This document shows, in pieces, positions 1 to 8,567 of a DNA stretch of 50,828 nucleotides. This DNA comes from Paracoccaceae bacterium (lineage in GTDB: Bacteria > Pseudomonadota > Alphaproteobacteria > Rhodobacterales > Rhodobacteraceae). Under the pieces are notes generated by a model. The model ran no database searches and was not told where the DNA came from. It worked only from the letters and a program-made list of their open reading frames with translations. Within the stretch, counting starts at the first letter, position 1. Every line of letters starts with the position of its first letter. Both the position numbers and the translations under genes were made by a program. The DNA is taken from contig CACOXV010000013.1 of NCBI GenBank assembly GCA_902631295.1, forward strand, positions 1-50,828, written 5' to 3'.

Positions 1-1231
1 GTTTAAAGGGTTAGGTGGTAATATTACCGATGTAGTTAATATAGGCATTGGTGGGTCAGATTTGGGACCGTTTATGGCTACATCTGCACTAGCTGCATTT
101 CACACTGGACCTAAATGTCACTTTGTGTCCAACGTTGATGGTGCTCAGATACACGACATTTTAGAATGTCTTGATCCAAAAACAACTTTAATCATTGTAG
201 CATCAAAAACTTTTACGACCACTGAGACTATGACAAATGCACGCACAGCTTTGGATTGGATGATGCGCGAGGTTGTTAATCCCACTAATCAGTTCGTTGC
301 AGTTTCAAATTCATTAATTAATACTAGCGCTTTTGGTATCCCCGAGGAGCGTGTTTTTGATTTTGCTGAATGGGTTGGTGGAAGATATTCGGTTTGGGGT
401 CCCATTGGCTTGTCACTCATGATCGCAATAGGGGAAAAGAACTTTGATGAATTTCTGGAAGGGGCCTTTGAAATGGATCAGCACTTCCAAGAAGCTCCTA
501 TAGAGACAAATATGCCAATTATGCTTGCTCTAGTGGGTATTTGGCATAATCAAATTTGTGGTTTCCATACTCGAGCAGTGTTGCCATATGAACAGAGGTT
601 ATCAAAATTACCTGCTTATTTACAGCAATTAGAGATGGAAAGTAATGGCAAAAACGTCTCTGTAGATGGCAAAAAATTGACTTATGACTCGGGTCCTATT
701 GTTTGGGGTGAACCTGGTACGAACGGTCAACATGCTTTTTTTCAGTTAATTCATCAGGGTACAAGAATTATTCCCTGCGAATTTATGGTGGGCGCAGCAT
801 GTGACGAGAGCTATTTGACTGATCACCATAATATTTTGGTCGCAAATTGTCTTGCTCAGTCTGAGGCCTTGATGCTCGGAATGTCTATGGCTGAAGTTAT
901 TGAAAGATTAAAACTGTGCCAAGAACAAAGAACAGACATTGAGTCTATTGCAGCACATAGAGTATTTCCAGGAAACCGTCCCTCTACTACTTTGGTTTAT
1001 TCAAAACTAAGTCCATCAATCCTTGGGAAAATCATCGCTTTATATGAACATCGAGTTTTTGTTGAAGGGATTATTCTTGGAATCAATAGCTTTGATCAAT
1101 GGGGTGTTGAGTTAGGAAAAGTTTTGGCAGAGGAACTTACTGAAATTATCACTGGTAAAAAAAGTAAGCTTTCAAAGGATGGTTCTACCCAAATGCTATT
1201 GTCTCGTATCGAAGCCTACAAAAACTTATGA
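1..1231 (+). CDS. pgi: Glucose-6-phosphate isomerase (5' end outside window)
   Basis: Interconverts glucose 6-phosphate and fructose 6-phosphate in the cytoplasm, serving glycolysis/gluconeogenesis and supplying fructose 6-phosphate to the GlmS reaction. The reading frame is open from base 2 and already contains the family motif IGIGGSDLGP at bases 47-76, so the gene starts before the window and roughly the first quarter of the usual 530-550 residues is missing. The later family signature is visible as GPIVWGEPGTNGQHAFFQLI (about bases 693-752). The remaining C-terminal part is intact to a TGA stop. It converges on the M48 protease gene with a gap of only 28 bases. The family call is very secure; only the true start is unknown. 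Confidence 0.97.
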   Translation, partial: FKGLGGNITDVVNIGIGGSDLGPFMATSALAAFHTGPKCHFVSNVDGAQIHDILECLDPKTTLIIVASKTFTTTETMTNARTALDWMMREVVNPTNQFVAVSNSLINTSAFGIPEERVFDFAEWVGGRYSVWGPIGLSLMIAIGEKNFDEFLEGAFEMDQHFQEAPIETNMPIMLALVGIWHNQICGFHTRAVLPYEQRLSKLPAYLQQLEMESNGKNVSVDGKKLTYDSGPIVWGEPGTNGQHAFFQLIHQGTRIIPCEFMVGAACDESYLTDHHNILVANCLAQSEALMLGMSMAEVIERLKLCQEQRTDIESIAAHRVFPGNRPSTTLVYSKLSPSILGKIIALYEHRVFVEGIILGINSFDQWGVELGKVLAEELTEIITGKKSKLSKDGSTQMLLSRIEAYKNL

Positions 1232-1259
1232 GGCAGCAGCAAAGCAATCAAAGGTTTTA

Positions 1260-1946
1260 TTATTTCGCATTCCACTTTAATAAATTTTCCTCGATTTTCT
1301 CGATCCGTTTTTTTGTTTTTGGATGACTTAGTAGCCAAGCTGGCTGTAAGTTTGCGTTATTTCCACTCAGCTTTTCCAATTTCTCAAACATTGAGATTTG
1401 ATGCTCAACTCCTATACCGGATTTCATCATCAACGCAGATGCATATTCATCCGCCTCAAACTCATCGGTTCTGGACAAACGCGCCATCAAAAGGTTTGAA
1501 AGAAAGTTTGCTATAATGCCGCCTAATCCGGGTATAATTCTTGAGAGGATGCTTCCCAAGGCCATTCTAAGAGCATTTTGACCCGAAAAATCTATCATGC
1601 GTCGTCTTGAGTGGCCTAATGCAACATGACCTAATTCGTGTGCAATGACAGATGCCAATTCATTCCCGGTTATTTCACCAGATGTAAACTTGTTATAAAA
1701 ACCTCTTGTAATAAAAATTTTTCCATCGGGCGCTGCTAATCCATTTATTGGTTCAATTTCATATATGTTTACAGATATACTTTCTAAATCAAGTGCATCA
1801 GCTAAGCGTTGGATTGGTTTCAGAAGTTGTTTATCTGCCAACAAGCTGGATTGATTTTTTAGGGTACGGTTTAATCTCCAGGCGGATAACCGAAACATTG
1901 CCAAACCATAGACAAAGGGCAGTATAATAGGAATAAACTTTATCAT
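1260..1946 (-). CDS. M48-family membrane zinc metalloprotease
   Basis: Predicted zinc endopeptidase of the M48 family (HtpX/Ste24/BepA-like) acting at the membrane or in the periplasm. The 228-residue protein has one hydrophobic N-terminal segment (about residues 4-20) that could be an uncleaved anchor or a signal peptide. The catalytic motif is HELGH at 103-107, and the downstream SRTDEFEAD motif supplies the third zinc ligand (probably E162). The domain is compact, with no TPR extension of the BepA/LoiP kind, so it is a minimal M48 peptidase and its substrate cannot be read from sequence. It lies 37 bases downstream of the VWA gene on the same strand and may be co-transcribed with the MoxR/VWA cluster. 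Confidence 0.85.
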   Translation of the reverse strand: MIKFIPIILPFVYGLAMFRLSAWRLNRTLKNQSSLLADKQLLKPIQRLADALDLESISVNIYEIEPINGLAAPDGKIFITRGFYNKFTSGEITGNELASVIAHELGHVALGHSRRRMIDFSGQNALRMALGSILSRIIPGLGGIIANFLSNLLMARLSRTDEFEADEYASALMMKSGIGVEHQISMFEKLEKLSGNNANLQPAWLLSHPKTKKRIEKIEENLLKWNAK

Positions 1947-1983
1947 TAATGATTATATTGTGCTTTGATCGCCATTTTTCAAC

Positions 1984-3168
1984 TCAAGAACGCAGTGTTT
2001 TCATACCTTCGTCTATTCCTCGTAAATTTAGCGGGAACATCTTCGATTGGAAAATTTCATTTATTATTGATACTGATTGCGTATACTGCCACTGCGATTG
2101 GGGGAGAGGGTTAATCCAAATATTGGATGGCCATTGTGCTCTCGCACGCTCTAGCCAAACTGACCCTGCCTCTTCGTTCCAATACTCGTTTGCACCTCCT
2201 CGGTATAAGATTTCATACGGAGACATCGATGCATCGCCAACAAATATACATTTATAATCAGAACCATAAGTATTTAAAATCTCCCATGTATTTACTTTTT
2301 TTTCCCAACGCCTGGAATTATCTCTCCAGACACCCTCATACAAACAATTATGAAAGTAATAATGTTGAAGGTTTTTAAACTCTGCACGAGCCGCCGAAAA
2401 GAGTTCCTCAACTAACCTAATGTATGGATCCATTGATCCACCAACATCTAGAAAAAGAAGTAGTTTTACGGCATTACGCCTTTCTGGTTGAGTTTTTACG
2501 TCTAAGTAACCTTTTTCAGCTGTCGATCGAATTGTTCCATCGAGATCCAATTCGTCTTCAGCGCCATCTCTTACCCATTGTCGTAGACGTTTCATCGCCA
2601 CTTTTATATTTCGTGTCCCAAGCTCTACTGTGTCATCTAAATTTTTAAACTCACGCTTGTCCCAAACTTTTACTGCACGCTGATGCCTACTACGATCTTG
2701 ACCAATTCTTACTCCCTCTGGATTGTATCCATAGGCGCCAAAAGGAGAGGTTCCTGCTGTCCCAATCCATTTACTACCTCCTTGGTGGCGTTTCTCTTGT
2801 TCTCGCAGGCGTTTTTTAAGAGTTTCCATCAACTTTTCGAAACCGCCAAGCGCTTCAATTTTTTCTAACTCACTTTTGTCAAAAACCCTCTCGGTAAGTT
2901 TTTTTAACCATGAGTCAGGCACCTCTAGGGACTCTATTAGATCTCCAATTGATAAACTTTCTATTCCCTCAAAGGTTTTTGAAAATGCCCTGTCAAATTT
3001 ATCTAAGTGCCTCTCGTCCTTAACCATTATAATGCGCCCAAGAAAATAAAAGTGGTCAATATCGTAGGTACACATATCGCGAGATACAGACTCAAGAAAT
3101 GTTAAGTACTCTCGTAAGCTAACGGGTACTTTATACTGTCGTAAATTTTCAAAAAATTTGATAAACAT
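1984..3168 (-). CDS. VWA-domain protein, CoxE-like partner of MoxR ATPase
   Basis: A 394-residue protein whose C-terminal half is a von Willebrand factor A domain. The metal-ion-dependent adhesion motif reads DVGGS at 241-245. The N-terminal half is helical and charged, with a short Gly-rich linker (about 130-150), as in CoxE/YehP-type proteins that pair with MoxR ATPases. Such MoxR-VWA pairs are thought to act as a chaperone/remodelling machine that inserts cofactors or matures protein complexes. The client here is unknown, since no CO dehydrogenase genes are nearby. The MoxR gene lies upstream on the same strand with a 54-codon membrane-protein gene between them. Family call firm; function inferred. 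Confidence 0.85.
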   Translation of the reverse strand: MFIKFFENLRQYKVPVSLREYLTFLESVSRDMCTYDIDHFYFLGRIIMVKDERHLDKFDRAFSKTFEGIESLSIGDLIESLEVPDSWLKKLTERVFDKSELEKIEALGGFEKLMETLKKRLREQEKRHQGGSKWIGTAGTSPFGAYGYNPEGVRIGQDRSRHQRAVKVWDKREFKNLDDTVELGTRNIKVAMKRLRQWVRDGAEDELDLDGTIRSTAEKGYLDVKTQPERRNAVKLLLFLDVGGSMDPYIRLVEELFSAARAEFKNLQHYYFHNCLYEGVWRDNSRRWEKKVNTWEILNTYGSDYKCIFVGDASMSPYEILYRGGANEYWNEEAGSVWLERARAQWPSNIWINPLPQSQWQYTQSVSIINEIFQSKMFPLNLRGIDEGMKTLRS

Positions 3169-3171
3169 ATT

Positions 3172-3336
3172 TTAAAGAATAGTTCTGTCCAAAATCACAG
3201 TGATTATAACACCTATTATTGCATAAAATAGAAAGTAGCCTACCGAATATTGAATAATATCAAGTCTTTTTCCGCCGCGCTTTTTTGCTAGTCTAGCGCC
3301 CCAAATTCCTCCAAGAATACCAAAAACTAGGTACAT
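3172..3336 (-). CDS. Small two-helix membrane protein (54 aa) in MoxR-VWA cluster
   Basis: A short gene starting at the ATG whose complement is CAT at 3334-3336 and ending with TAA three bases before the VWA start codon. The product begins MYLVFGILGGIWGARLAKKR, continues with a basic Gly-rich loop (KKRGGKR, 18-24) and ends with a second hydrophobic segment (about 31-49). This suggests a hairpin of two membrane helices. A GGAG ribosome-binding sequence sits 7 bases upstream of the ATG. Position, strand and spacing indicate translation from one message with moxR and the VWA gene. I recall similar-sized proteins at this place in roseobacters, sometimes labelled apolipoprotein acyltransferase, but nothing in 54 residues supports such an enzyme. 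Function unknown. Confidence 0.72.
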   Translation of the reverse strand: MYLVFGILGGIWGARLAKKRGGKRLDIIQYSVGYFLFYAIIGVIITVILDRTIL

Positions 3337-3429
3337 GATTGTCTCCACCAATTATTTTTCATCATTTGCCATGAAAGGTTAGTTTGTTGCGTGGTTTATA
3401 TTTAAGGTTTGAACTTAACGATAGGAAAA

Positions 3430-4269
3430 TCACCGTTGGCTTCGTGCCATAAACGCAAGGCGCTCAAAAAGTTGTACGTCTTGTTCATTTTTTAACAGTG
3501 CCCCATGCAATTGCGGTAAAGAGTTTTTTCCCTCCTTCGTTAAATCGGTTACACTCAGATCTTCTGCTAATAATAATTTTAACCAATCTAAAGCTTCTGA
3601 AGTTGATGGTTTCTTTTTAAGCCCGGGTTGCTCACGTAATTCAAAAAATTGCGCCAGTGCCGTGGATAAAAGGTTTTGCTTTATATTTGGATAGTGAACC
3701 CGCACTATTTTTTCTAAAGTTTCTTGGTCAGGAAACCGAATATAATGAAAAAAGCAGCGTCTCAAGAATGCATCAGGTAATTCTTTTTCGTTATTTGAAG
3801 TTATAATTACCACTGGTCGTTTTTTTGCTGTTACATTTTCGCCCGTTTCGTAAACGTGGAAAGCCATTTTGTCTAATTCTTGCAACAAATCATTGGGAAA
3901 CTCGATATCTGCTTTATCAACCTCGTCAATCAGTAAAACAACTTTTTCATCTGACTCAAAAGCTTGCCATAGTTTACCTTTTTTGATGTAGTTTTTAACT
4001 TCTTCGACTTTTTTATCGCCAAGTTGGCTGTCTCGCAGGCGTGAAACTGCATCGTATTCATACAATCCTTGTTGCGCCTTTGTCGTTGATTTGATGTTCC
4101 ATTCATACAGCTGCAGACCAAGAGAGTTTGCAACTTGCTTTGCAAGCTCAGTTTTTCCGGTTCCGGGCTCACCTTTGACAAGCAGAGGTCTTTCTAAAGT
4201 AACCGCTGCGTTTACAGCTATTTTTAAATCTTCCGTTGCAACATAATCCTGAGTGCCGTTAAACTTCAT
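3430..4269 (-). CDS. MoxR-family AAA+ ATPase
   Basis: An ATPase of the MoxR/RavA/CoxD branch, 279 residues from the preferred start. Walker A is GEPGTGKT at 33-40, Walker B is LLIDEVDKA at 112-120, and an arginine-finger region (LRRCFFHYIRFPD) follows. I chose the ATG at 4269, which gives MKFNGTQDYVATEDLKIAV, a typical start for this subgroup. The frame could extend 27 codons upstream to 4350, but that extension is Cys-rich and does not look like the family. The upstream ribosome-binding site is weak. Together with the VWA protein and the tiny membrane protein it probably forms a complex-maturation machine. No coxSML-type client operon is present, so a CO dehydrogenase role is not supported. 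Confidence 0.88.
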   Translation of the reverse strand: MKFNGTQDYVATEDLKIAVNAAVTLERPLLVKGEPGTGKTELAKQVANSLGLQLYEWNIKSTTKAQQGLYEYDAVSRLRDSQLGDKKVEEVKNYIKKGKLWQAFESDEKVVLLIDEVDKADIEFPNDLLQELDKMAFHVYETGENVTAKKRPVVIITSNNEKELPDAFLRRCFFHYIRFPDQETLEKIVRVHYPNIKQNLLSTALAQFFELREQPGLKKKPSTSEALDWLKLLLAEDLSVTDLTKEGKNSLPQLHGALLKNEQDVQLFERLAFMARSQR

Positions 4270-4462
4270 TTGGGTCGCTTTCTGCTGAAAATATCTTTTG
4301 TTAGAACAACGAGACGTTTCGCATATAAATAAAAATCGTTCAATGTTCATCTTTGAGTAGTGACATTTTACTTCAATTGGGTTATCTGCCCTAGAATAGG
4401 TTTATTTACCTTATTAGTTATTGGTAAAATTTTGGTTTTATAAACTGCTTGGGGGACAAAGC

Positions 4463-4885
4463 ATGAAACAGGATAACGTTTTTTCTGAAGATTATCGTCC
4501 AGTTGAGGGCGAACCTTTTATGAATGATCGTCAATTAGAATATTTCAAACGTAAACTTGTTACCTGGAAGACCGATCTTATGTCAGATTCTAGGGAAACA
4601 ATTGAGGGCCTGCAGGATAACACGCGCAATATTCCAGATATAGCTGACCGAGCTAGCGAGGAAACTGACAGAGCGCTCGAGTTACGAACTCGCGATAGAC
4701 AAAGAAAACTAGTTTCTAAAATTGATGCGGCACTCCGTAGAATTGATGAAGGTGAATATGGCTACTGCGAAATGACAGGTGAACCAATTTCATTGAGACG
4801 GCTTGATGCACGACCAATCGCAACGATGACCCTAGAGGCGCAAGAACGGCATGAACGAAAGGAAAAAGTTCATAGAGACGACTAG
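4463..4885 (+). CDS. dksA: DksA/TraR-family RNA polymerase-binding regulator (one-Cys form)
   Basis: Binds the RNA polymerase secondary channel and, with ppGpp, adjusts transcription of stable RNA and biosynthetic genes. The start at the second ATG (140 aa) is set by a strong GGGGGA sequence 6 bases upstream; an alternative upstream start lacks one. The coiled-coil tip motif DxxDxA is present as DIADRA at 59-64. The C-terminal globular domain GEYGYCEMTGEPISLRRLDA keeps only one cysteine (C102) of the four that bind zinc in E. coli DksA. Cysteine-poor DksA is known in alphaproteobacteria, including a studied Rhodobacter sphaeroides protein. It stands alone on the plus strand, divergent from moxR. 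Confidence 0.9.
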   Translation: MKQDNVFSEDYRPVEGEPFMNDRQLEYFKRKLVTWKTDLMSDSRETIEGLQDNTRNIPDIADRASEETDRALELRTRDRQRKLVSKIDAALRRIDEGEYGYCEMTGEPISLRRLDARPIATMTLEAQERHERKEKVHRDD

Positions 4886-4917
4886 AAATAGATCGTGAAG
4901 CATGTGTTAGTCTTCGT

Positions 4918-6078
4918 ATGCTGGAAGATCCAAAACAAATTGTAGTTGTTGGGGCGGGGATAGGCGGTCTTACAACTGCTCTCTGTTTGAAGCACTTCGG
5001 TTTAAATGCATCTGTGTACGAGAGGTCCAATGAGGTCACAACGGCTGGAGCCGGAATACAATTAAGCCCCAATGCTAATAGAGTTTTTTCCTATCTAGGG
5101 CTTTTCGACGAGGTTTCAGCTCTTTCAAGACGTTGTAAGGGGATTAAGGTTTTTGATTATAAATCAAAATCTCAGCTTGCATTATTCGATTATATGAAAT
5201 TCAAACAAGATGCCGCGTTTCTCTTCTGCCACCGGGCAGACCTTGTCGGCATTTTGTATGAAGCTTGTAAAAAATTAAAGATCCCGGTTCATTTCGATAA
5301 AAAATTAGAAAATATAAAGAATGGTGAAGTTATATTTTCAGATGGGAACGTATATTCTGCCGACATTATAGTTGGGGCAGATGGATTACATTCTAATGTA
5401 CGGAAAGCTTTGTTTGATGAAGAAACTCCGATATTTACTCGTCAAATAGCTTGGAGATCGATTGTGCCAAATTCAATCAACCAAGATGATTTCTCCCATG
5501 TTACACTTGCTCCTAAGAGACACCTTGTAAGCTATCCAATTAATGATGGAAGTCAGCTGAATTTAGTACTGATTAAAGAGCAAAATGAGTGGCAACCAGA
5601 TGGTTGGAAGCATTCTGAAGATCCAAAAGTAGTTAAAGAAAGCTTCAAAGATTTCTCTGGTGAAGCTTCTAAAATTATAGCGTCCATAGAAAGTGTTTAT
5701 AAATGGGGTTTGTTTAGATACCCTGTGAAAAAGAAATGGTATAATGATCGAGTAATTTTAGTTGGAGACGCTGCTCATCCCACGTTACCCTTTTTGGCGC
5801 AGGGTGCAGCGATGGCAATAGAAGATAGTTTTGTGATAGCCTCCAAAATTTCCAAATTTCCAAACTTGTCATTTGCCTTTACTGAATTTCAAAGGGAACG
5901 ATTGCCGCGAGTTCAACGTATTATAAGCGCATCAGCAAAAAATGCACGGACGTTTCATTTATCAAATTTATTATACAGGCTGGTCCTCCACTTTTGTTTG
6001 AGGCTCCTCACAAAATTCTTACCGCATTTACTTGTCAAAAGATTTGATTGGATTTACGACCACAATGTCACAAACTAG
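4918..6078 (+). CDS. FAD-dependent aromatic monooxygenase (salicylate hydroxylase-like)
   Basis: A class A flavoprotein monooxygenase of 386 residues. The N-terminal ADP-binding fold has GAGIGG at 12-17 followed by the conserved acid (YER, about 40). The second FAD-binding motif GDAAHPTLPFLAQGA begins near 283. The DG-type motif is IVGADGLHSNVRKA (about 150-163). It is closest in style to 3-hydroxybenzoate 6-hydroxylase/salicylate hydroxylase and to ubiquinone hydroxylases. The substrate cannot be settled from sequence and no aromatic catabolic cluster is nearby. It follows dksA by 32 bases on the same strand and may be read through from it. No strong ribosome-binding site precedes the chosen ATG. 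Confidence 0.85.
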   Translation: MLEDPKQIVVVGAGIGGLTTALCLKHFGLNASVYERSNEVTTAGAGIQLSPNANRVFSYLGLFDEVSALSRRCKGIKVFDYKSKSQLALFDYMKFKQDAAFLFCHRADLVGILYEACKKLKIPVHFDKKLENIKNGEVIFSDGNVYSADIIVGADGLHSNVRKALFDEETPIFTRQIAWRSIVPNSINQDDFSHVTLAPKRHLVSYPINDGSQLNLVLIKEQNEWQPDGWKHSEDPKVVKESFKDFSGEASKIIASIESVYKWGLFRYPVKKKWYNDRVILVGDAAHPTLPFLAQGAAMAIEDSFVIASKISKFPNLSFAFTEFQRERLPRVQRIISASAKNARTFHLSNLLYRLVLHFCLRLLTKFLPHLLVKRFDWIYDHNVTN

Positions 6079-6115
6079 AATAAACTTGGACGTGCAAATA
6101 AATTAATTGACTAGA

Positions 6116-6895
6116 TTAAACATCTAATTCGATCCAGATTGGAACATGGTCGGACGGTTTTTCCCTAGATCTGATATGTTTGTCAATTTGGCAGTTTTTT
6201 AATAAATCTGCACATTGAGGAGTAAGTAAAAAATGATCTATTCTTATTCCATCATCACGATCCCAAGCGCCGGCTTGATAATCCCAGAAGCTATAGTGTC
6301 CTGAAGAATTATGTTGTGCACGAAAAGCATCTGTAAAACCTAAATTAAGAATTTTTCTGAATTCAGCTCGGCTTTCTGGTAAAAAAAGGGCGTCTTGTTC
6401 CCACGCGCCGATGTTTGCTGCATCTTCAGCCTGTGGAATGATGTTGTAATCGCCAGCCATAAATGCTGGGATCTCACTATGTATCAGCTCTTTTGCTTTT
6501 TTGTAAAGTCTCCGCATCCAAGATATTTTATAGTCGTATTTAGGCCCAGGAGTAGGGTTTCCATTTGGAAGGTACAAATTACACATACGAATTGCCTGGT
6601 TGCCGACAATAGTTACCTCTAACCATCGTGCTTGATCATCTTCGCTATCGCCCGGTAAACGGGTCACGATGTCTTCAATTGGCAATTTAGAGAGTATAGC
6701 CACGCCGTTAAATGACTTTTGTCCATTAACTACCACGTTGTACCCTAGATCCTCAAACAAATCAGATGGAAAATTTTCGCTTACCGACTTTATTTCTTGC
6801 AAAAGAGCTACGTCTGGCTGAGCTTCTCGAAGCCAAGTTATCAAAGCATTTGTTCGTGCTTTTATTCCGTTAATATTATAGCTGGCAATTTTCAC
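6116..6895 (-). CDS. xth: Exodeoxyribonuclease III
   Basis: AP endonuclease and 3'-5' exonuclease of base-excision repair, 259 residues, the normal length for the family. Active-site elements are visible in order: N7 and N9 in SYNIN, the metal-binding QE pair at 33-34, GDYNIIP (D149, N151), IRIDHFL, and the C-terminal SDH in KPSDHVPIWIELDV. It starts 12 bases after erpA on the same strand, so the two probably form a two-gene message. It converges with the FAD monooxygenase gene with a 37-base gap. Identification is secure; the particular paralogue (xthA or exoA type) is not decided. Confidence 0.94.
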   Translation of the reverse strand: MKIASYNINGIKARTNALITWLREAQPDVALLQEIKSVSENFPSDLFEDLGYNVVVNGQKSFNGVAILSKLPIEDIVTRLPGDSEDDQARWLEVTIVGNQAIRMCNLYLPNGNPTPGPKYDYKISWMRRLYKKAKELIHSEIPAFMAGDYNIIPQAEDAANIGAWEQDALFLPESRAEFRKILNLGFTDAFRAQHNSSGHYSFWDYQAGAWDRDDGIRIDHFLLTPQCADLLKNCQIDKHIRSREKPSDHVPIWIELDV

Positions 6896-6907
6896 GTGTT
6901 TGTTTCT

Positions 6908-7231
6908 TTAAATGGAAAAACTAGTTCCACAACCACAGGAGCTTGTAGCATTGGGGTTCTCGATTACAAATCTAGCCCCAATTAACTCATCTGCATAATC
7001 AATAATTGCATTTTCTAAAAATGGAAGTGAAGCCGTGTCAATTATTACTTTTTCTCCACCTCCCTCAATTACTAGGTCCTCTTCCGTCGGATCGCTCAAA
7101 CTGATTTCGTATTGAAATCCAGAACAGCCACCACCTTCTACGGCAATTCTTAGAGCTTTTCCCTGATTTGCCGCATTAATTTCACTAAGCCGTTTAAATG
7201 CTCTATTTGTGACTTTTGGTGGTAGATGCAT
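6908..7231 (-). CDS. erpA: A-type iron-sulfur cluster carrier (ErpA-like)
   Basis: Small HesB/IscA-type scaffold that passes iron-sulfur clusters to apoproteins in the cytoplasm, 107 residues. The three conserved cysteines are present: C36 in GGGCSGF and C99/C101 in the C-terminal SCGCGTSF. The ErpA/IscA subtypes are hard to separate by eye. The gene stands apart from any isc or suf cluster and sits next to xth, as I recall for roseobacters, which favours the ErpA label. It is divergent from the dGTPase gene with about 84 bases between start codons. Clients could include the many cluster proteins of complex I encoded in this window, but that is inference. Confidence 0.88.
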   Translation of the reverse strand: MHLPPKVTNRAFKRLSEINAANQGKALRIAVEGGGCSGFQYEISLSDPTEEDLVIEGGGEKVIIDTASLPFLENAIIDYADELIGARFVIENPNATSSCGCGTSFSI

Positions 7232-7315
7232 TAATATAATTCCGTTACTATATAGTCTGCTTATGGTAGATAGTATAAGACTTAATCACCCAGTTTACAA
7301 GGAAGGTTCAGAAAA

Positions 7316-8476
7316 GTGCAGGCAAACTACGCATCAAATCCTGCCCAAAGCCTTGGTAGATTACACAATGAAAAAGAAAGTAGTTTTCGTGATAATTTTC
7401 AACGTGACAGAGATAGAATTATTCATTGTAGCGCTTTCCGCCGTTTAAAACACAAAACGCAGGTATTTGTTGAACACGAAAGTGATTATTACAGAACAAG
7501 GTTAACTCATACAATTGAGGTCGCACAAGTTGCTAGGACTATTTCCGCTGTATTAGGCTTAAATTCGGAGTTAACCGAAGCAGTTTCGTTGGCACATGAT
7601 TTAGGCCATCCCCCTTTTGGACATACGGGAGAGGAAGCGTTAAATAGCCTTATGGCCGAACATTCGGGTTTTGATCACAATGCACATACATTGAAAATTG
7701 TAACACTTATTGAGCGCCACTATGCAGCGTTTGATGGGTTAAATCTCAGTTGGGAAACCTTGGAGGGTATCGTGAAGCATAACGGCCCGCTTTTGATGGA
7801 GGTCGCGCCTTATATAAATGATTATGATAAATTACATAAATTGAATTTGTGTGATCATGCTAGCGCCGAAGCTCAAGTAGCAGCCATATCAGACGACATT
7901 GCATATAATAGTCATGATTTGCACGACGGCTTACGGGCAGAGCTTTTTAGTATAGAAGAGTTAGCATCATTGCCGTTGTTGAGTGAGTGTTTTCAAGAAG
8001 TAGATAAAAAGTATCCAAAAATTAATCAGTACCGAAGGCAGCATGAGGCACTAAGATATTTTTTGGGTATGTTGGTTGATGACGTGTTAAAAGAGGCAAA
8101 ACAGACTTTTGTTAAACTAGCACCTAAGTCTTCGGATGATCTTAGAAAAGCCGGTTTTAAAGTTATAGGTTTTTCTGATGAATTAGATAGAAATTTAGAT
8201 GCTATACGAAGTTTTCTTTTTGAGCGTATGTACAGGGCTCCAAGTGTCATAAAAATGCGAGAAAATGTTACTTTAATTGTTAAAGAGCTTTTTGCTGCTT
8301 ATACCAATGACCCAAAGTTAATGCCTAAAAAATGGCAAGAAGATCTTGCTTCGGTATCTTCTGAGTCAAGTATTGTAAACCTTGTTTGCGACTACGTCGC
8401 AGGGATGACAGATCGGTTTGCAATTTCTCAGTATGAAAAGTTATTCGGTAAGCAAATAAAAATTTCTTGCGATTAA
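7316..8476 (+). CDS. dgt: Deoxyguanosinetriphosphate triphosphohydrolase-like protein
   Basis: HD-superfamily hydrolase that removes triphosphate from dNTPs, balancing nucleotide pools in the cytoplasm. The 386-residue protein shows the type 1 core: FRRLKHKTQVF (41-51), the first metal His in RLTHTIE (H65), and the HD pair in AHDLGHPPFGH (H94, D95). Translation begins with GTG, preceded by GGAAGG about 11 bases upstream. It is shorter than E. coli Dgt (about 500 residues) and matches the shorter alphaproteobacterial dGTPase-like form, so strict dGTP specificity should not be assumed. It is followed by argS after a 91-base gap on the same strand. Confidence 0.9.
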   Translation: MQANYASNPAQSLGRLHNEKESSFRDNFQRDRDRIIHCSAFRRLKHKTQVFVEHESDYYRTRLTHTIEVAQVARTISAVLGLNSELTEAVSLAHDLGHPPFGHTGEEALNSLMAEHSGFDHNAHTLKIVTLIERHYAAFDGLNLSWETLEGIVKHNGPLLMEVAPYINDYDKLHKLNLCDHASAEAQVAAISDDIAYNSHDLHDGLRAELFSIEELASLPLLSECFQEVDKKYPKINQYRRQHEALRYFLGMLVDDVLKEAKQTFVKLAPKSSDDLRKAGFKVIGFSDELDRNLDAIRSFLFERMYRAPSVIKMRENVTLIVKELFAAYTNDPKLMPKKWQEDLASVSSESSIVNLVCDYVAGMTDRFAISQYEKLFGKQIKISCD

Positions 8477-8567
8477 TTGGATTTCTGACATTGAACTTAC
8501 GCGTTGTAGAGCATTGAACTTTTTCAGTAGAGTGATAAACCCACTGCATTAAAGGATCTAAGAGAAT

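Noticed and set aside
1984-4269. Reading MoxR and VWA genes as CO dehydrogenase maturation genes coxD/coxE
   Set aside because: No coxS, coxM or coxL is in the neighbourhood; only the generic MoxR-VWA pairing is supported.
4270-4350. 27-residue upstream extension of the MoxR ATPase
   Set aside because: Cys/Arg-rich sequence unlike the family; the start MKFNGTQDYV is the usual one.
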